A stretch of 64,000 bases of DNA from JAHEAO01 sp942492375. Lineage in GTDB: Bacteria > Pseudomonadota > Alphaproteobacteria > Rhodobacterales > Rhodobacteraceae. Positions 8,511-17,035 of this stretch are shown here, one piece after another (the stretch's first letter is position 1; every line of letters begins with the position of its first letter). The position numbers were made by a program, and so were the translations under genes. The notes beneath the pieces were generated by a model. The model did no database searches. It was given only the letters and a program-made list of their open reading frames with translations, and had not been told where the DNA came from. The stretch lies in the NCBI GenBank assembly GCA_942492375.1, contig CALOEL010000010.1, positions 113,753 through 177,752 on the forward strand. Reading direction: 5' to 3'.

Positions 8511-9374
8511 ATGATCTACGAAACGGCAAAAGACTGGCACCGGGCCAAGCACAAGCGCGTGCTGTTGTTCGGAATGTCGGGACTGGGCAAGACCCATGTC
8601 TCCAACATGCTGCGCGACGCCGGCAACTGGTTCCACTACTCGGTCGATTACCGGATCGGCACCCGCTATATGGGCGAACATATCGCCGATAATTTCAAGC
8701 GCGAGGCGATGAAAAACCCGTTCCTGCGCGATCTCCTGCGCTCGGATTCGATCTATGTCGGGTCCAACATCACCTTCAACAACCTCGCGCCCCTCTCGAC
8801 CTATCTCGGCAAACCCGGCGATCCCGCGAAGGGCGGCCTGCCCTTCGCCGAATACCAGCGCCGGCAGGGCCAGCACCATCTGGCAGAGGTCGCGGCGCTA
8901 TTGGACACCGTGCCCTTCATCGACCGGGCGATGGACCTTTACGGCTACGACCATTTCGTCTGCGACAGCGGCGGCTCGATCTGCGAGGTGGTGGAGCCGG
9001 GAAATCCCGACGATCCGGTGATGCGCGCCCTGTCGGACAACCTGCTTCTGGTCTGGATCAAGGGCACCGACGCCCATACCGAACAGCTGATCCGCCGCTT
9101 CGACAAGGCGCCGAAGCCGATGTGCTACCAGCACGAGTTCCTGGAACAGGCCTGGGCGGAATATCTGCGCGCAAACAATGTGTCGGAAGACGATGTTGAT
9201 CCGGATGACTTCGTTCGCCGGGCCTATGTCCAGGCGCTCGACCACCGCCAGCCACGCTATGCCGCGATGGCGGATTGGGGCGTCACCGTGCAGGCCGAGG
9301 ACGTGGCGAGGGTCGCGACGCCGGCGCAGTTCGACGCGCTGATCGCCGCCGCCCTTGAGAACCGCATGGCCTAG
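8511..9374 (+). CDS. P-loop NTPase of unknown role, upstream of metA
   Basis: 287 residues. A clear Walker A, GMSGLGKTH, lies near residue 23. A kinase-like layout follows: DYRIGTRYMGEHI, and FVCDSGGSICEVV as a possible Walker B region. I do not recognise a characterised family; the layout suggests a nucleotide-dependent phosphotransferase or regulatory ATPase. It ends 38 bases before metA on the same strand, so it is probably co-transcribed and may be linked to methionine metabolism (inference only). A GTG lies one codon upstream of the chosen ATG. Confidence 0.7.
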   Translation: MIYETAKDWHRAKHKRVLLFGMSGLGKTHVSNMLRDAGNWFHYSVDYRIGTRYMGEHIADNFKREAMKNPFLRDLLRSDSIYVGSNITFNNLAPLSTYLGKPGDPAKGGLPFAEYQRRQGQHHLAEVAALLDTVPFIDRAMDLYGYDHFVCDSGGSICEVVEPGNPDDPVMRALSDNLLLVWIKGTDAHTEQLIRRFDKAPKPMCYQHEFLEQAWAEYLRANNVSEDDVDPDDFVRRAYVQALDHRQPRYAAMADWGVTVQAEDVARVATPAQFDALIAAALENRMA

Positions 9375-9412
9375 GGCTATGTCACCCCATTCCTGACCCA
9401 GAGTCCCGAGCA

Positions 9413-10330
9413 ATGCCGATCACCCTGCCCGAAAACCTTCCCGCCTTCGACGTGCTGACGCGCGAGGGTGTGAACGTGATGTCGGAATCCCGCGCTGCGC
9501 GGCAGGATATCCGGCCGCTTCACATCGGGCTCTTGAACCTGATGCCGAAGAAGATCCAGACCGAGAACCAGTTCGCCCGGCTGATCGGTGCGACGCCGCT
9601 GCAGATCGAGCTGAGCCTGATCCGGATGAGCGAGCACCAGACCAAGACCACCGCCGCCGAGCATATGGAAGAGTTCTACCGTCCCTTCCAGGAGGTGAGG
9701 AACGAGAAGTTCGACGGGCTGATCATCACCGGCGCGCCGATCGAGCATCTGCCTTTCGAAGAGGTAACCTACTGGGACGAACTTCTGGAGGTGATGGATT
9801 GGACCCAGTCCAACGTGCATTCCACCTTCGGCGTCTGCTGGGGCGGCATGGCGATGGCCTATCATTTCCACGGCCTTCCGAAGCACATGCTGCCGCACAA
9901 GGCGTTTGGCTGCTTCAGGCACCAGAACATGGCCCCCGCCTCGCCCTATCTGCGCGGCTTCTCGGACGATTGCGTGATCCCGGTCAGCCGCTGGACCGAG
10001 GTGCGGCAGGACGAGATCGACGCGATACCCGAGCTTTCGACGCTTCTGGGTTCGGAAGAGGTCGGGCCCTGCCTGGTCGAGGATACCGATCACCGGGCGC
10101 TCTATATCTTCAATCATTTCGAGTATGACAGCGGCACTCTGAAAGAGGAATACGATCGCGACGTGGCCAGCGGCACGCCGATCAACGTGCCGCTCAACTA
10201 TTATCCGAACGACGATCCCTCGCTGACGCCGCAGAACCGCTGGCGCAGCCATGGCCATCTGCTCTACGGCAACTGGATCAACGAGATCTACCAGTCAACG
10301 CCTTACGACCTTCATGAAATTGGCCGCTAG
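9413..10330 (+). CDS. metA: Homoserine O-acetyltransferase (MetA family)
   Basis: 305 residues. Acylates homoserine in the first committed step of methionine synthesis. The catalytic Cys142 is in FGVCWGG, and His235 and Glu237 are in NHFEYDSGT. Residue 111 is glutamate (GAPIEHLPFEEV). In this family Glu111 goes with acetyl-CoA and Gly111 with succinyl-CoA, so acetyl transfer is predicted despite the MetA name. The lipoprotein hydrolase gene starts inside its last codons. No SAM riboswitch is visible in the 38 bases upstream. Confidence 0.95.
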   Translation: MPITLPENLPAFDVLTREGVNVMSESRAARQDIRPLHIGLLNLMPKKIQTENQFARLIGATPLQIELSLIRMSEHQTKTTAAEHMEEFYRPFQEVRNEKFDGLIITGAPIEHLPFEEVTYWDELLEVMDWTQSNVHSTFGVCWGGMAMAYHFHGLPKHMLPHKAFGCFRHQNMAPASPYLRGFSDDCVIPVSRWTEVRQDEIDAIPELSTLLGSEEVGPCLVEDTDHRALYIFNHFEYDSGTLKEEYDRDVASGTPINVPLNYYPNDDPSLTPQNRWRSHGHLLYGNWINEIYQSTPYDLHEIGR

Positions 10331-11276
10331 CCTTCTCGTCCTTGCGGCGCTGCTGCTGACCGGCTGCGGCGTGACCGCATGGCGCGCGGCCGAGCGCGAA
10401 GCGGCCGCCGAGGCTAACTACCCGCCGGAGGGCCAGTTCGTGACGGTGGACGGTCTGCGCGTCCATGCCGTCGTCACCGGCGAAGGCCCCGACCTGGTGC
10501 TGATCCACGGTTCGTCCGGCAATACCCGCGATTTCACCTTTTCCTTTGTGGACCGGGTCAAGGACGATTACCGCGTGATCGTACTCGACCGACCCGGACT
10601 GGGATATTCCGACCGTCTGCCAAAGGGTTCCGAGGGGATCTTCGCGCAAGCCGCGCATCTGTCCAAGGCTGCGGCACAGCTTGGCGCGGACAAGCCCATC
10701 GTGCTGGGCCAGTCGCTTGGCGGCGCCGTCGCGCTGGCTTGGGCGCTGGAACAGCCCGCAGCGGCGCTTGTCACCGTCTCCAGCCCCTCGCATCGCTGGC
10801 AGGGCGAGTTGCCGCTGCTCTACAAGGTCAATTCCTCGGATCTCGGCAGCGCCCTTGCCGTGCCGCTGATCACCGCCTGGGTGCCCTACGACTATGTCGA
10901 GGGCCAGATCGCCGAGGTCTTCGACCCGCAGGACATGCCGGCGGGCTATGCGGATTACATCGCCGCCCCGCTGACCATGCGCCGCGAAAGCCTGCGCGCC
11001 AATGCGGCGCAGCGCGCCGGGCTGAAGGCCGAGATCACCGAGATGCAGACCCGCTACGGCGAGCTGACGCTGCCCTTCGAACTCGTCCACGGTGATGCCG
11101 ATGATACCGTGGGCTACAGCATCCACGCCGTTCCGATGGCCTCGGACGCGCCCACAGTGAACATCACCCGCCTGCCGGGGATCGGCCACATGCCGCATCA
11201 CGTCGCGCCAGAGGCCGTGGTGGCCGCGATCGACCGCGCCGCCGCCCGCGCCGGATTGCGCGGGGACGGCAAATAG
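10314..11276 (+). CDS. Alpha/beta hydrolase lipoprotein
   Basis: 320 residues. The N-terminus is a lipoprotein signal with lipobox LLTGC (Cys18), so it is probably a membrane-anchored periplasmic protein. The alpha/beta hydrolase fold shows HGSSGN (oxyanion region), the nucleophile elbow GQSLGG with Ser near residue 129, and a C-terminal IGHMPHH with the catalytic His. Substrate unknown. The ATG lies 17 bases inside the 3' end of metA, implying coupled translation. Upstream codons of the longer frame belong to metA sequence in another frame and were dropped. Confidence 0.85.
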   Translation: MKLAASLLVLAALLLTGCGVTAWRAAEREAAAEANYPPEGQFVTVDGLRVHAVVTGEGPDLVLIHGSSGNTRDFTFSFVDRVKDDYRVIVLDRPGLGYSDRLPKGSEGIFAQAAHLSKAAAQLGADKPIVLGQSLGGAVALAWALEQPAAALVTVSSPSHRWQGELPLLYKVNSSDLGSALAVPLITAWVPYDYVEGQIAEVFDPQDMPAGYADYIAAPLTMRRESLRANAAQRAGLKAEITEMQTRYGELTLPFELVHGDADDTVGYSIHAVPMASDAPTVNITRLPGIGHMPHHVAPEAVVAAIDRAAARAGLRGDGK

Positions 11277-11311
11277 CCATACTGGCCGGAAAACCGCGGA
11301 AAGGTTGCCGA

Positions 11312-12181
11312 ATGTCCCTGCCCTTCGATGGCGCGATCACCGATTTCTACCGGAACGAGGCCCCTGACGAGGTGCGCGCGGCGATCGAAGACGGCAGCAA
11401 GAAGGACATCCTGTCCGACAGCTATCCCTACGACAAGCGGCTGGACAAGCATGGCTACCGAGAGGTCATGGAGCAGCTTCAGGTCGAGCTGGTGAAGCTT
11501 CAGGCCGATGTGGCGGAGGCCGGCAAGCGGGTGGTGGTGGTCTTCGAGGGCCGCGACGCCGCCGGCAAGGGCGGCACGATCAAGGCGATGACAGAGAACC
11601 TGAACCCCCGCGTCGCCCGCGTCGTGGCGCTGCCCAAGCCCTCGGACCGCGAGGCGGGTCAGTGGTATTTCCAGCGCTATGTCGAGGAACTGCCGACCAC
11701 TGGCGAAATCGTGCTGTTCGACCGAAGCTGGTACAATCGCGGCGTGGTCGAGCATGTCTTCGGCTTCTGCACCCCCGACCAGCGCGAGAAGTTCTTCGAT
11801 CAGCTTCCCGAATTCGAGGAGATGCTGGTCGACGAGGGGATCACGCTGGTCAAGCTCTGGCTGAATGTCGGCAGGGCCGAGCAGCTGCGCCGTTTCCTGA
11901 AACGCGAACATGATCCGCTGAAGCAGTGGAAACTCAGTTGGATCGACGTCGAGGGACTGAAGAAATGGGACGCCTATTCCGAGGCGATCGCCGAGACGTT
12001 CGAGCGCACGCATACACCCCACGCGCCTTGGACCATCGTGCGGTCCGACGACAAGTCGCGCGCCCGTATCGCGGCGATCCAGACGGTGTTGCGAACGGCC
12101 GACTATGCGCGCAGGGAGGCCGGCGCCATCGGTACGCCGGACGGCTCGATCTGCGGAGGGCCCGACATCTGGGATGTCTAA
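11312..12181 (+). CDS. ppk2: Polyphosphate kinase 2
   Basis: 289 residues, the usual size of a single-domain PPK2. It moves phosphate between polyphosphate and nucleoside di- or monophosphates. Visible are Walker A FEGRDAAGKGG near residue 78, the Walker B/lid element FDRSWYNR near residue 137, and the EQLRRFLKREHDPLKQWKLS segment region typical of PPK2. The subclass (ADP/GDP or AMP specific) cannot be decided by eye. The downstream TetR gene overlaps its last 8 bases. Confidence 0.94.
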   Translation: MSLPFDGAITDFYRNEAPDEVRAAIEDGSKKDILSDSYPYDKRLDKHGYREVMEQLQVELVKLQADVAEAGKRVVVVFEGRDAAGKGGTIKAMTENLNPRVARVVALPKPSDREAGQWYFQRYVEELPTTGEIVLFDRSWYNRGVVEHVFGFCTPDQREKFFDQLPEFEEMLVDEGITLVKLWLNVGRAEQLRRFLKREHDPLKQWKLSWIDVEGLKKWDAYSEAIAETFERTHTPHAPWTIVRSDDKSRARIAAIQTVLRTADYARREAGAIGTPDGSICGGPDIWDV

Positions 12182-12791
12182 GCGCGGCTATCACCACGGC
12201 AATCTGCGGCAGGCTCTGGTCGATGCGGCCCTGACCCTGATCGAGGAAAAGGGTCCGACCGGCTTCACCCTGTCCGAAGCCGCGAAGCAAGCCGGGGTGA
12301 CGCCCGCCGCCGTCTACCGCCATTTCGAGGGCCGCGACGACCTGATCGCCGAGGCCGCGCGGCAGGGCTACGAGGTCTTCGCGGATCTGATGGACTATGC
12401 CTATAAGAAGGGCCAGCCCTCGGCGCTGGCGTCGTTCGAGGCGACGGGCCGCGCCTATCTGGCCTTTGCCCGCAAATATCCCGGGCATTACGTGGCGATG
12501 TTCGAAAGCGGTATCTCGGTCAACCGCACCGCGGAACTGGCGCGACTGTCGGGGCGGGCTTTAGGCGTGCTGGAACGCGCGGCCGAAGAGCTGTCGGCCC
12601 ATATACCGCCCGACCGAAGGCCGCCGGCGCAGATGGTTTCCGCCCATATCTGGGCAATGTGCCACGGTGTGGTCGAGCTTTTCGCGCGCGGCTCGCCGGG
12701 CACCAAATCGCCCTTTCCACCCGAGGATCTGCTGGAAAGCGGAATCGGTGTCTATCTGCGCGGCCTGGGACTGGTCCCGCCGGACCGCTGA
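12174..12791 (+). CDS. TetR family transcriptional regulator
   Basis: 205 residues. The N-terminal helix-turn-helix is GFTLSEAAKQAGVTPAAVYRHF, preceded by HHGNLRQALVDAAL; the C-terminal part is a helical ligand-binding domain of TetR_C type. The ATG overlaps the ppk2 stop (ATGTCTAA), so the two are probably co-translated. The longer open frame upstream lies inside ppk2. Target and ligand unknown; ppk2 autoregulation is plausible. Confidence 0.88.
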   Translation: MSKRGYHHGNLRQALVDAALTLIEEKGPTGFTLSEAAKQAGVTPAAVYRHFEGRDDLIAEAARQGYEVFADLMDYAYKKGQPSALASFEATGRAYLAFARKYPGHYVAMFESGISVNRTAELARLSGRALGVLERAAEELSAHIPPDRRPPAQMVSAHIWAMCHGVVELFARGSPGTKSPFPPEDLLESGIGVYLRGLGLVPPDR

Positions 12792-12794
12792 AGC

Positions 12795-13799
12795 TCAGGC
12801 CGAGCGCCGGATCGGGCGGAAGCACATCACCTTCACCAGCCGCAGGCAGCGCTCGCGGATGGTTGTCTTGGTCCAGTTGGCGGCCCGTCCGACCAGCAGC
12901 ACGAAGGCCAGCCCGAAACCTAGTGCGGCGAGCATCCCGAAGAAGACGAGGCCAAGCCCCGTCGCCGCGACGATGATCAGCGTCCGGACGGTGTCGACCG
13001 GGCCTACAAACCCTGACATCACGTTGGGAAACAGGTCGAGCAGCACCGCCAGCGCCAGATGCATCGCCGCACCCAGAAGGACCGCGCCGGGAAAGATCGT
13101 TGCGCCGAGATAGGCCAGCCGCTCGCGCACGGCCTGGGTCGCGGGAACCGGCACTGTATCCTCGGGCAGCAGACCGTCCCAGGGGTCTTCCTCGTCAACA
13201 TGAACGAAGATGACATAAAGCGTCGTTCCGGCCAGAACCGCCGCCATGCACAGGATCGTTGTCTGCAGATCGGGCGACAGCAGCCAAAATCCGGCGAAGG
13301 TGGACACCATAAGCAGGATGATGAGCGCCCGATCGGACAGGCCCAGCACGCGCAGCGCGTGCAGCGAGGCTTCGGTGGCAAGGTCGGTGCCCCGCATCGC
13401 CAGGGTGATCTTCAGCCGGCTGATGAAGATGATGACCGGGACCAGTATCGTCGCGATGAAGAGGAACAGGAACCTCGACAGCCCCTCGCCGGCGAAGGGT
13501 GTCACCAGCGCCACCTGAATGATCACGCCAAGCGCGAAGCCCAGAACGAACTTGATCAGGACATTGCGCAACGGCACGCGGTCGATGATCGCGCCGACGG
13601 GGTCGGCCAGAACCAGGCCCAGGAACAGGCCCGAGGCGGTGTTGTAGCGCCAGATTTCGACCGAAGGCAGGTAGATATGCGCCGCGGCGAAATCGACGAT
13701 CAGGCTTGCCAGCGTATGGCTGACAAGCAGCGCAAGCATCACGCTGCTGAAATAGCCGGTAAGCGGATCGGCTGTTCTGGGGGTGGAGGTTTTGCTCAC
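12795..13799 (-). CDS. Multi-pass membrane protein of unknown function
   Basis: 334 residues with about eight hydrophobic segments, e.g. FVLGFALGVIIQVALVTPF, FLFLFIATILVPVIIFI and FFGMLAALGFGLAFVLLVG. No recognisable transporter motif; an acidic loop HVDEEDPWDG lies between helices. It is convergent with the TetR gene, the stops being 3 bases apart. I cannot assign a family. Confidence 0.7.
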   Translation of the reverse strand: MSKTSTPRTADPLTGYFSSVMLALLVSHTLASLIVDFAAAHIYLPSVEIWRYNTASGLFLGLVLADPVGAIIDRVPLRNVLIKFVLGFALGVIIQVALVTPFAGEGLSRFLFLFIATILVPVIIFISRLKITLAMRGTDLATEASLHALRVLGLSDRALIILLMVSTFAGFWLLSPDLQTTILCMAAVLAGTTLYVIFVHVDEEDPWDGLLPEDTVPVPATQAVRERLAYLGATIFPGAVLLGAAMHLALAVLLDLFPNVMSGFVGPVDTVRTLIIVAATGLGLVFFGMLAALGFGLAFVLLVGRAANWTKTTIRERCLRLVKVMCFRPIRRSA

Positions 13800-13870
13800 A
13801 CGCGGGGTTCCGTCGACTGTTCAGTTCGCGTGATACCGGGGAATCTGGCCAAGAAAAGGCCGAAGCTGCG

Positions 13871-13906
13871 GCAAAAATGAAAAAGGGCCGCCAATACCGG
13901 CGGCCC
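13871..13906 (-). terminator. Rho-independent terminator after rpsI
   Basis: Read on the minus strand, GGGCCGCC and GGCGGCCC arms with a 6-base loop are followed by TTTTTCATTTTTG. It lies 25 bases past the rpsI stop and ends the rplM-rpsI operon. Confidence 0.93.
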
Positions 13907-13930
13907 GTTCCCCGATCTGATGCAAGCGGC

Positions 13931-14416
13931 CTAGCGCTTGGAGAACTGGAAGCTCTTGCGGGCCTTCGCCTTGCCGAACTTCTTGCGTTCCACCACGCGG
14001 CTGTCGCGGGTCAGGAAACCCGCGGCCTTCAGGGCGGCGCGCAGGCTGGGATCGTAAAGCTGAAGCGCCTTCGAGACACCGTGCTTCACGGCACCCGCCT
14101 GGCCCGACAGACCGCCACCCTTGACGGTGGCCGTCACGTCGAACTGGCCGGCCACACCGGCGACGGTGAAGGGCTGCGCCAGGATCATCTGCAGTACGGG
14201 ACGGGCGAAATACTCGTTCATGTCCTTGCCGTTGACGGTGACCTTGCCGGAACCGGGACGGATCCAGACGCGGGCGACCGCATCCTTCCGCTTGCCGGTG
14301 GCATAGGCGCGGCCCAGCGAATCGCGCACTGGTTCGCGCGGCGCTTCGCGTTCGATGACACCGGCTTCGCCGGCGGCCTCGTTCAGCTCTTCGAGCGATT
14401 TGATCTGTTCGGCCAT
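13931..14416 (-). CDS. rpsI: 30S ribosomal protein S9
   Basis: 161 residues. The C-terminus ERKKFGKAKARKSFQFSKR is the basic tail that reaches the ribosomal P site. The core RAYATGKRKDAVARVW and GGGLSGQAGA are invariant S9 elements. The N-terminal extension of about 35 residues is common in alphaproteobacteria. Start at MAEQIKSLEEL, 2 bases after the rplM stop; the longer open frame lies in rplM. Standard rplM-rpsI operon. Confidence 0.98.
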   Translation of the reverse strand: MAEQIKSLEELNEAAGEAGVIEREAPREPVRDSLGRAYATGKRKDAVARVWIRPGSGKVTVNGKDMNEYFARPVLQMILAQPFTVAGVAGQFDVTATVKGGGLSGQAGAVKHGVSKALQLYDPSLRAALKAAGFLTRDSRVVERKKFGKAKARKSFQFSKR

Positions 14417-14418
14417 GA

Positions 14419-14883
14419 TTATACGTCCCGCGTGTTCTTGGAGTTCATCGACTTCACGTCCAGCACTTCCGGCGACTGCGCCTCGTGCGGATGCTCGGCG
14501 CCGGCATAGACGCGCAGGTTGGTCATCTGCTGGCGCGACAGCTTGCCGCCCGGCAACATGCGCTGCACGGCCTTGGTGACGACGCGCTCGGGATGCTCGC
14601 CTTCCAGGATCTGACCCGCGGTGCGCGACTTGATGCCGCCCGGATAGCCGGTATGCCAATAGTAGTTCTTGTCGGTGCGCTTCTTGCCCGTCAGCTGGAC
14701 CTTGTCAGCATTGATGATGACGACATTGTCGCCCATATCCATATGCGGTGTGAAGGACGGCTTGTGCTTGCCGCGCAGGCGCATGGCGACGATCGAGGCA
14801 AGTCGGCCCAGCACGACGCCCTCGGCGTCGATGAGGATCCACTTCTTCTCGATATCCGCCGGGGTAGCGGTGAAGGTTTTCAT
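14419..14883 (-). CDS. rplM: 50S ribosomal protein L13
   Basis: 154 residues. Begins MKTFTATPADIEKKW, with the L13 signatures GRLAS, DNVVIINADKVQLTG and YAGAEHPHEAQ. It assembles early into the 50S subunit. Start set at MKTFTA; upstream codons of the open frame are leader sequence. First gene of rplM-rpsI, with a promoter candidate 39 bases upstream. Confidence 0.98.
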   Translation of the reverse strand: MKTFTATPADIEKKWILIDAEGVVLGRLASIVAMRLRGKHKPSFTPHMDMGDNVVIINADKVQLTGKKRTDKNYYWHTGYPGGIKSRTAGQILEGEHPERVVTKAVQRMLPGGKLSRQQMTNLRVYAGAEHPHEAQSPEVLDVKSMNSKNTRDV

Positions 14884-14921
14884 ATCATTTGCCCTTTGGG
14901 GTCTCGAATTCGGATTGCGCC

Positions 14922-14949
14922 GTTCTAAGGGATTTCGGGGCGCGGTCAA
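14922..14949 (-). promoter_or_regulatory. Putative promoter of rplM-rpsI
   Basis: Minus-strand TTGACC (14944-14949) and TAGAAC (14922-14927) with a 16-base spacer, about 39 bases upstream of the rplM ATG. An AT-rich stretch upstream (14960-15010) could act as an UP element. Confidence 0.6.
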
Positions 14950-14998
14950 GGGGGATTGAGTGAAATAAAAACCGACAAATCAATAACTTACAAATAAG

Positions 14999-15012
14999 GT
15001 ATTTAAATACCC
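14999..15012. promoter_or_regulatory. Perfect 14-bp palindrome GGTATTTAAATACC
   Basis: A loopless, AT-rich palindrome between the thioesterase gene end and the rplM promoter. It could be an operator, or part of a weak terminator after the thioesterase gene (followed by TTATTTG on the minus strand). Confidence 0.4.
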
Positions 15013-15027
15013 CACGAACGAGGCGAT

Positions 15028-15447
15028 TTATTCCGGTGGCAGAGAGTATGTCAGCGACGCCCGGGCGACGGGTGCGTCCACACCGTCGGAATACATCAGC
15101 ACGTCACCGACCGCCAGAACCCGCCCCAGCTTCAGAAGCTTCGCGCGGGCGATCATGTCCACCCCCGCGGCGGGCTTGCGCATGAAGTCGATCGAGCAAT
15201 TGGTTGTCACCGCCAGCGCCTTCGGCCCGATCCGCGACAGGATCGCCAGATAGACCGACACATCGGCCAGCGCGAACATTGACGGTCCAGAAACGGTGTC
15301 ACCGGGTCTCAGGTGCCGGTGATCAACGACCAGCCGGACGGCGATTTCCTCGGGGGTCACGCTTTCGACCCGGAAATCCTGCGCAACCTGCGGAAAAGCC
15401 TCGTGCAGGAACAGCTCAAGCTCGTCCTCGGTCATCTTCAGGCTCAT
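15028..15447 (-). CDS. PaaI-like hotdog thioesterase
   Basis: 139 residues of the hotdog fold; probably hydrolyses an acyl-CoA. The pattern HLRPGDTVSGPSMFALADVSVY followed by NCSIDFMRKPAAG matches the PaaI/YdiI-type thioesterases. Start at MSLKMTEDELEL with GAGGGGAAGCC upstream; the longer open frame runs into the divergent crotonase gene. Starts of the two genes are 58 bases apart, so they may share regulation. Confidence 0.85.
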   Translation of the reverse strand: MSLKMTEDELELFLHEAFPQVAQDFRVESVTPEEIAVRLVVDHRHLRPGDTVSGPSMFALADVSVYLAILSRIGPKALAVTTNCSIDFMRKPAAGVDMIARAKLLKLGRVLAVGDVLMYSDGVDAPVARASLTYSLPPE

Positions 15448-15505
15448 GGCTTCCCCTCCTGCGGCTCCGCGCCTAGACTTGGCCCGATCGATGGCGGAGG
15501 GCAAG

Positions 15506-16291
15506 ATGGCGATACTCGAACGGACCGATAGCGGCGCAGTGGCGAATCTGCGGCTGAATGCGCCCGACAGCCTGAACGCGCTGTCGGATGCGATGCTGGC
15601 GGCACTGAAGACGGAATTCGAGCGGTTGACGGAGGATCGGTCGATCCGCGCCGTGGTACTCTCGGGTGCGGGCAAGGCGTTCTGCGCCGGTCATGACCTG
15701 AAGGAAATGACCCGCAGCCGGCAGGCCGAGGATGGCGGCGCTGCCTATTTTGCCGATCTCTTCACCCGCTGCGCCGAGGTCATGCAGGCCATTCCGAGAC
15801 TGCCGCAACCGGTCATTGCACAGGTCCACGGCATCGCCACCGCGGCGGGGTGTCAGCTGGTCGCGTCCTGCGACATGGCCGTCGCGGCGGAAGGGACGCG
15901 GTTCGGAGTGAACGGGGTGAATATCGGGCTGTTCTGCTCGACGCCGATGGTGGCTCTGTCACGGAATATCCCGCGAAAACAAGTCTTTGAAATGCTTACT
16001 ACAGGCAGTTTCATCGAGGCGGGCTGCGCGCTGGACCTCGGGCTGCTGAACCGGGTCGTGCCGGCCGACGCGCTCTCGGACGAGGCGAAGGCGCTGGCCG
16101 AAACCGTCGCCGCCAAACTGGGCACGGCCGTCAGGATCGGCAAGCGGGCATTCTACGACCAGATCCAGATGCCGCTGGATCAGGCCTACCAGTTCACCGG
16201 CGAGGTGATGGTCGAGAACATGCTGGACCGGGACACCGCCGAGGGGATCAGCGCGTTCATCGAGAAGCGCGACCCGAGATGGGAGCAGTGA
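15506..16291 (+). CDS. Enoyl-CoA hydratase/isomerase (crotonase) family protein
   Basis: 261-residue crotonase-fold protein. The oxyanion hole motif AGHDLKEM is present near residue 69. The loop that in hydratases reads GGGCELA is here TAAGCQLVASCD, with Gln in place of the first catalytic Glu, and the second Glu region reads FGVNGVNIGL without Glu. This fits the ECHDC3-like subgroup rather than a true hydratase. Start at MAILERTD, preceded by GGAGGGCAAG; upstream Mets lack this spacing. Divergent from the thioesterase gene, suggesting a shared CoA-thioester role. Confidence 0.85.
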   Translation: MAILERTDSGAVANLRLNAPDSLNALSDAMLAALKTEFERLTEDRSIRAVVLSGAGKAFCAGHDLKEMTRSRQAEDGGAAYFADLFTRCAEVMQAIPRLPQPVIAQVHGIATAAGCQLVASCDMAVAAEGTRFGVNGVNIGLFCSTPMVALSRNIPRKQVFEMLTTGSFIEAGCALDLGLLNRVVPADALSDEAKALAETVAAKLGTAVRIGKRAFYDQIQMPLDQAYQFTGEVMVENMLDRDTAEGISAFIEKRDPRWEQ

Positions 16292-16433
16292 CCGAAAGTT
16301 CGGTTTTCGTACCTTTGGGACAACCGGGTTCGTACCTTCTGTACGCCGCCGTCGCACCGCGTTTGCATGATTGCCTCGGCATCGGACAGAGAGCGGCGCA
16401 CCGCCGCAAGGTCGCTGGGATTGGTTCAGACAG

Positions 16434-16994
16434 CTAAACATAGCGGCTCAGTTCGTCGACTGACGGTTGCCGATCTTGCTGGTCAAACGCGTCGTTGAGC
16501 CGCTTGATCTCGGACCGCAGCAGAACGTCCACATCTGGCCAATCAAAAATGACCTCGTTCGTCTGCATCGAAACTGCAAGCACTCGACCGTTCCCTCTCT
16601 GAACATATTTGTGCTGAATGTTTCCAAACATCGCTCCGCCAATGACCAATCCGTCAAAACGATTTCCGATCTCGGAGTAGTTGATCGCAGCATCGACGAT
16701 ATCCCACGGGATTACGGTGCCACCCCATCGGATTCCGTAAAGGTACAAAGCGGCCGAAAACAATATCAGGCCGTTAACCTGTTCAAGGAACGAGTTATAA
16801 TCATAGCGCTCAAGTTCAGGGAAGGATTGTCTAGCGTCCTGCAGCGCGGGCAGGCTTACTGGGTAGAGGTGATGCAGATATGAAAACTCTCCCGCGTGGG
16901 GAACCCTTCCGATCGAAATCACTCCCTTGTCTGTCCTGTGGGTGCCGAGGTCTTCCCATTTGGAAAGAAGGTGCCGAATCTGTTCAGGCCGCAT
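16434..16994 (-). CDS. SMI1/KNR4 (SUKH)-like protein of unknown function
   Basis: 186 residues. The order of elements YNSFLEQVNGLILFSAALYLYG, PWDIVDAAINYSEIG, FDGLVIGGAMFG, YVQRGNGRVLAVSMQTNEV and DVDVLLRSEIKRL resembles the SUKH superfamily, which includes toxin immunity proteins. The assignment is by pattern only. Its base composition is clearly more AT-rich than its neighbours, a sign of acquisition. It lies 41 bases after the MFS gene on the same strand. The open frame continues upstream in an antisense-like frame of that gene, which I reject; the start is MRPEQIRHLL. Confidence 0.5.
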   Translation of the reverse strand: MRPEQIRHLLSKWEDLGTHRTDKGVISIGRVPHAGEFSYLHHLYPVSLPALQDARQSFPELERYDYNSFLEQVNGLILFSAALYLYGIRWGGTVIPWDIVDAAINYSEIGNRFDGLVIGGAMFGNIQHKYVQRGNGRVLAVSMQTNEVIFDWPDVDVLLRSEIKRLNDAFDQQDRQPSVDELSRYV

Positions 16995-17035
16995 CTCTGT
17001 CACCCCAGTCACGCCTCTGTAGCTAACATCATTCT

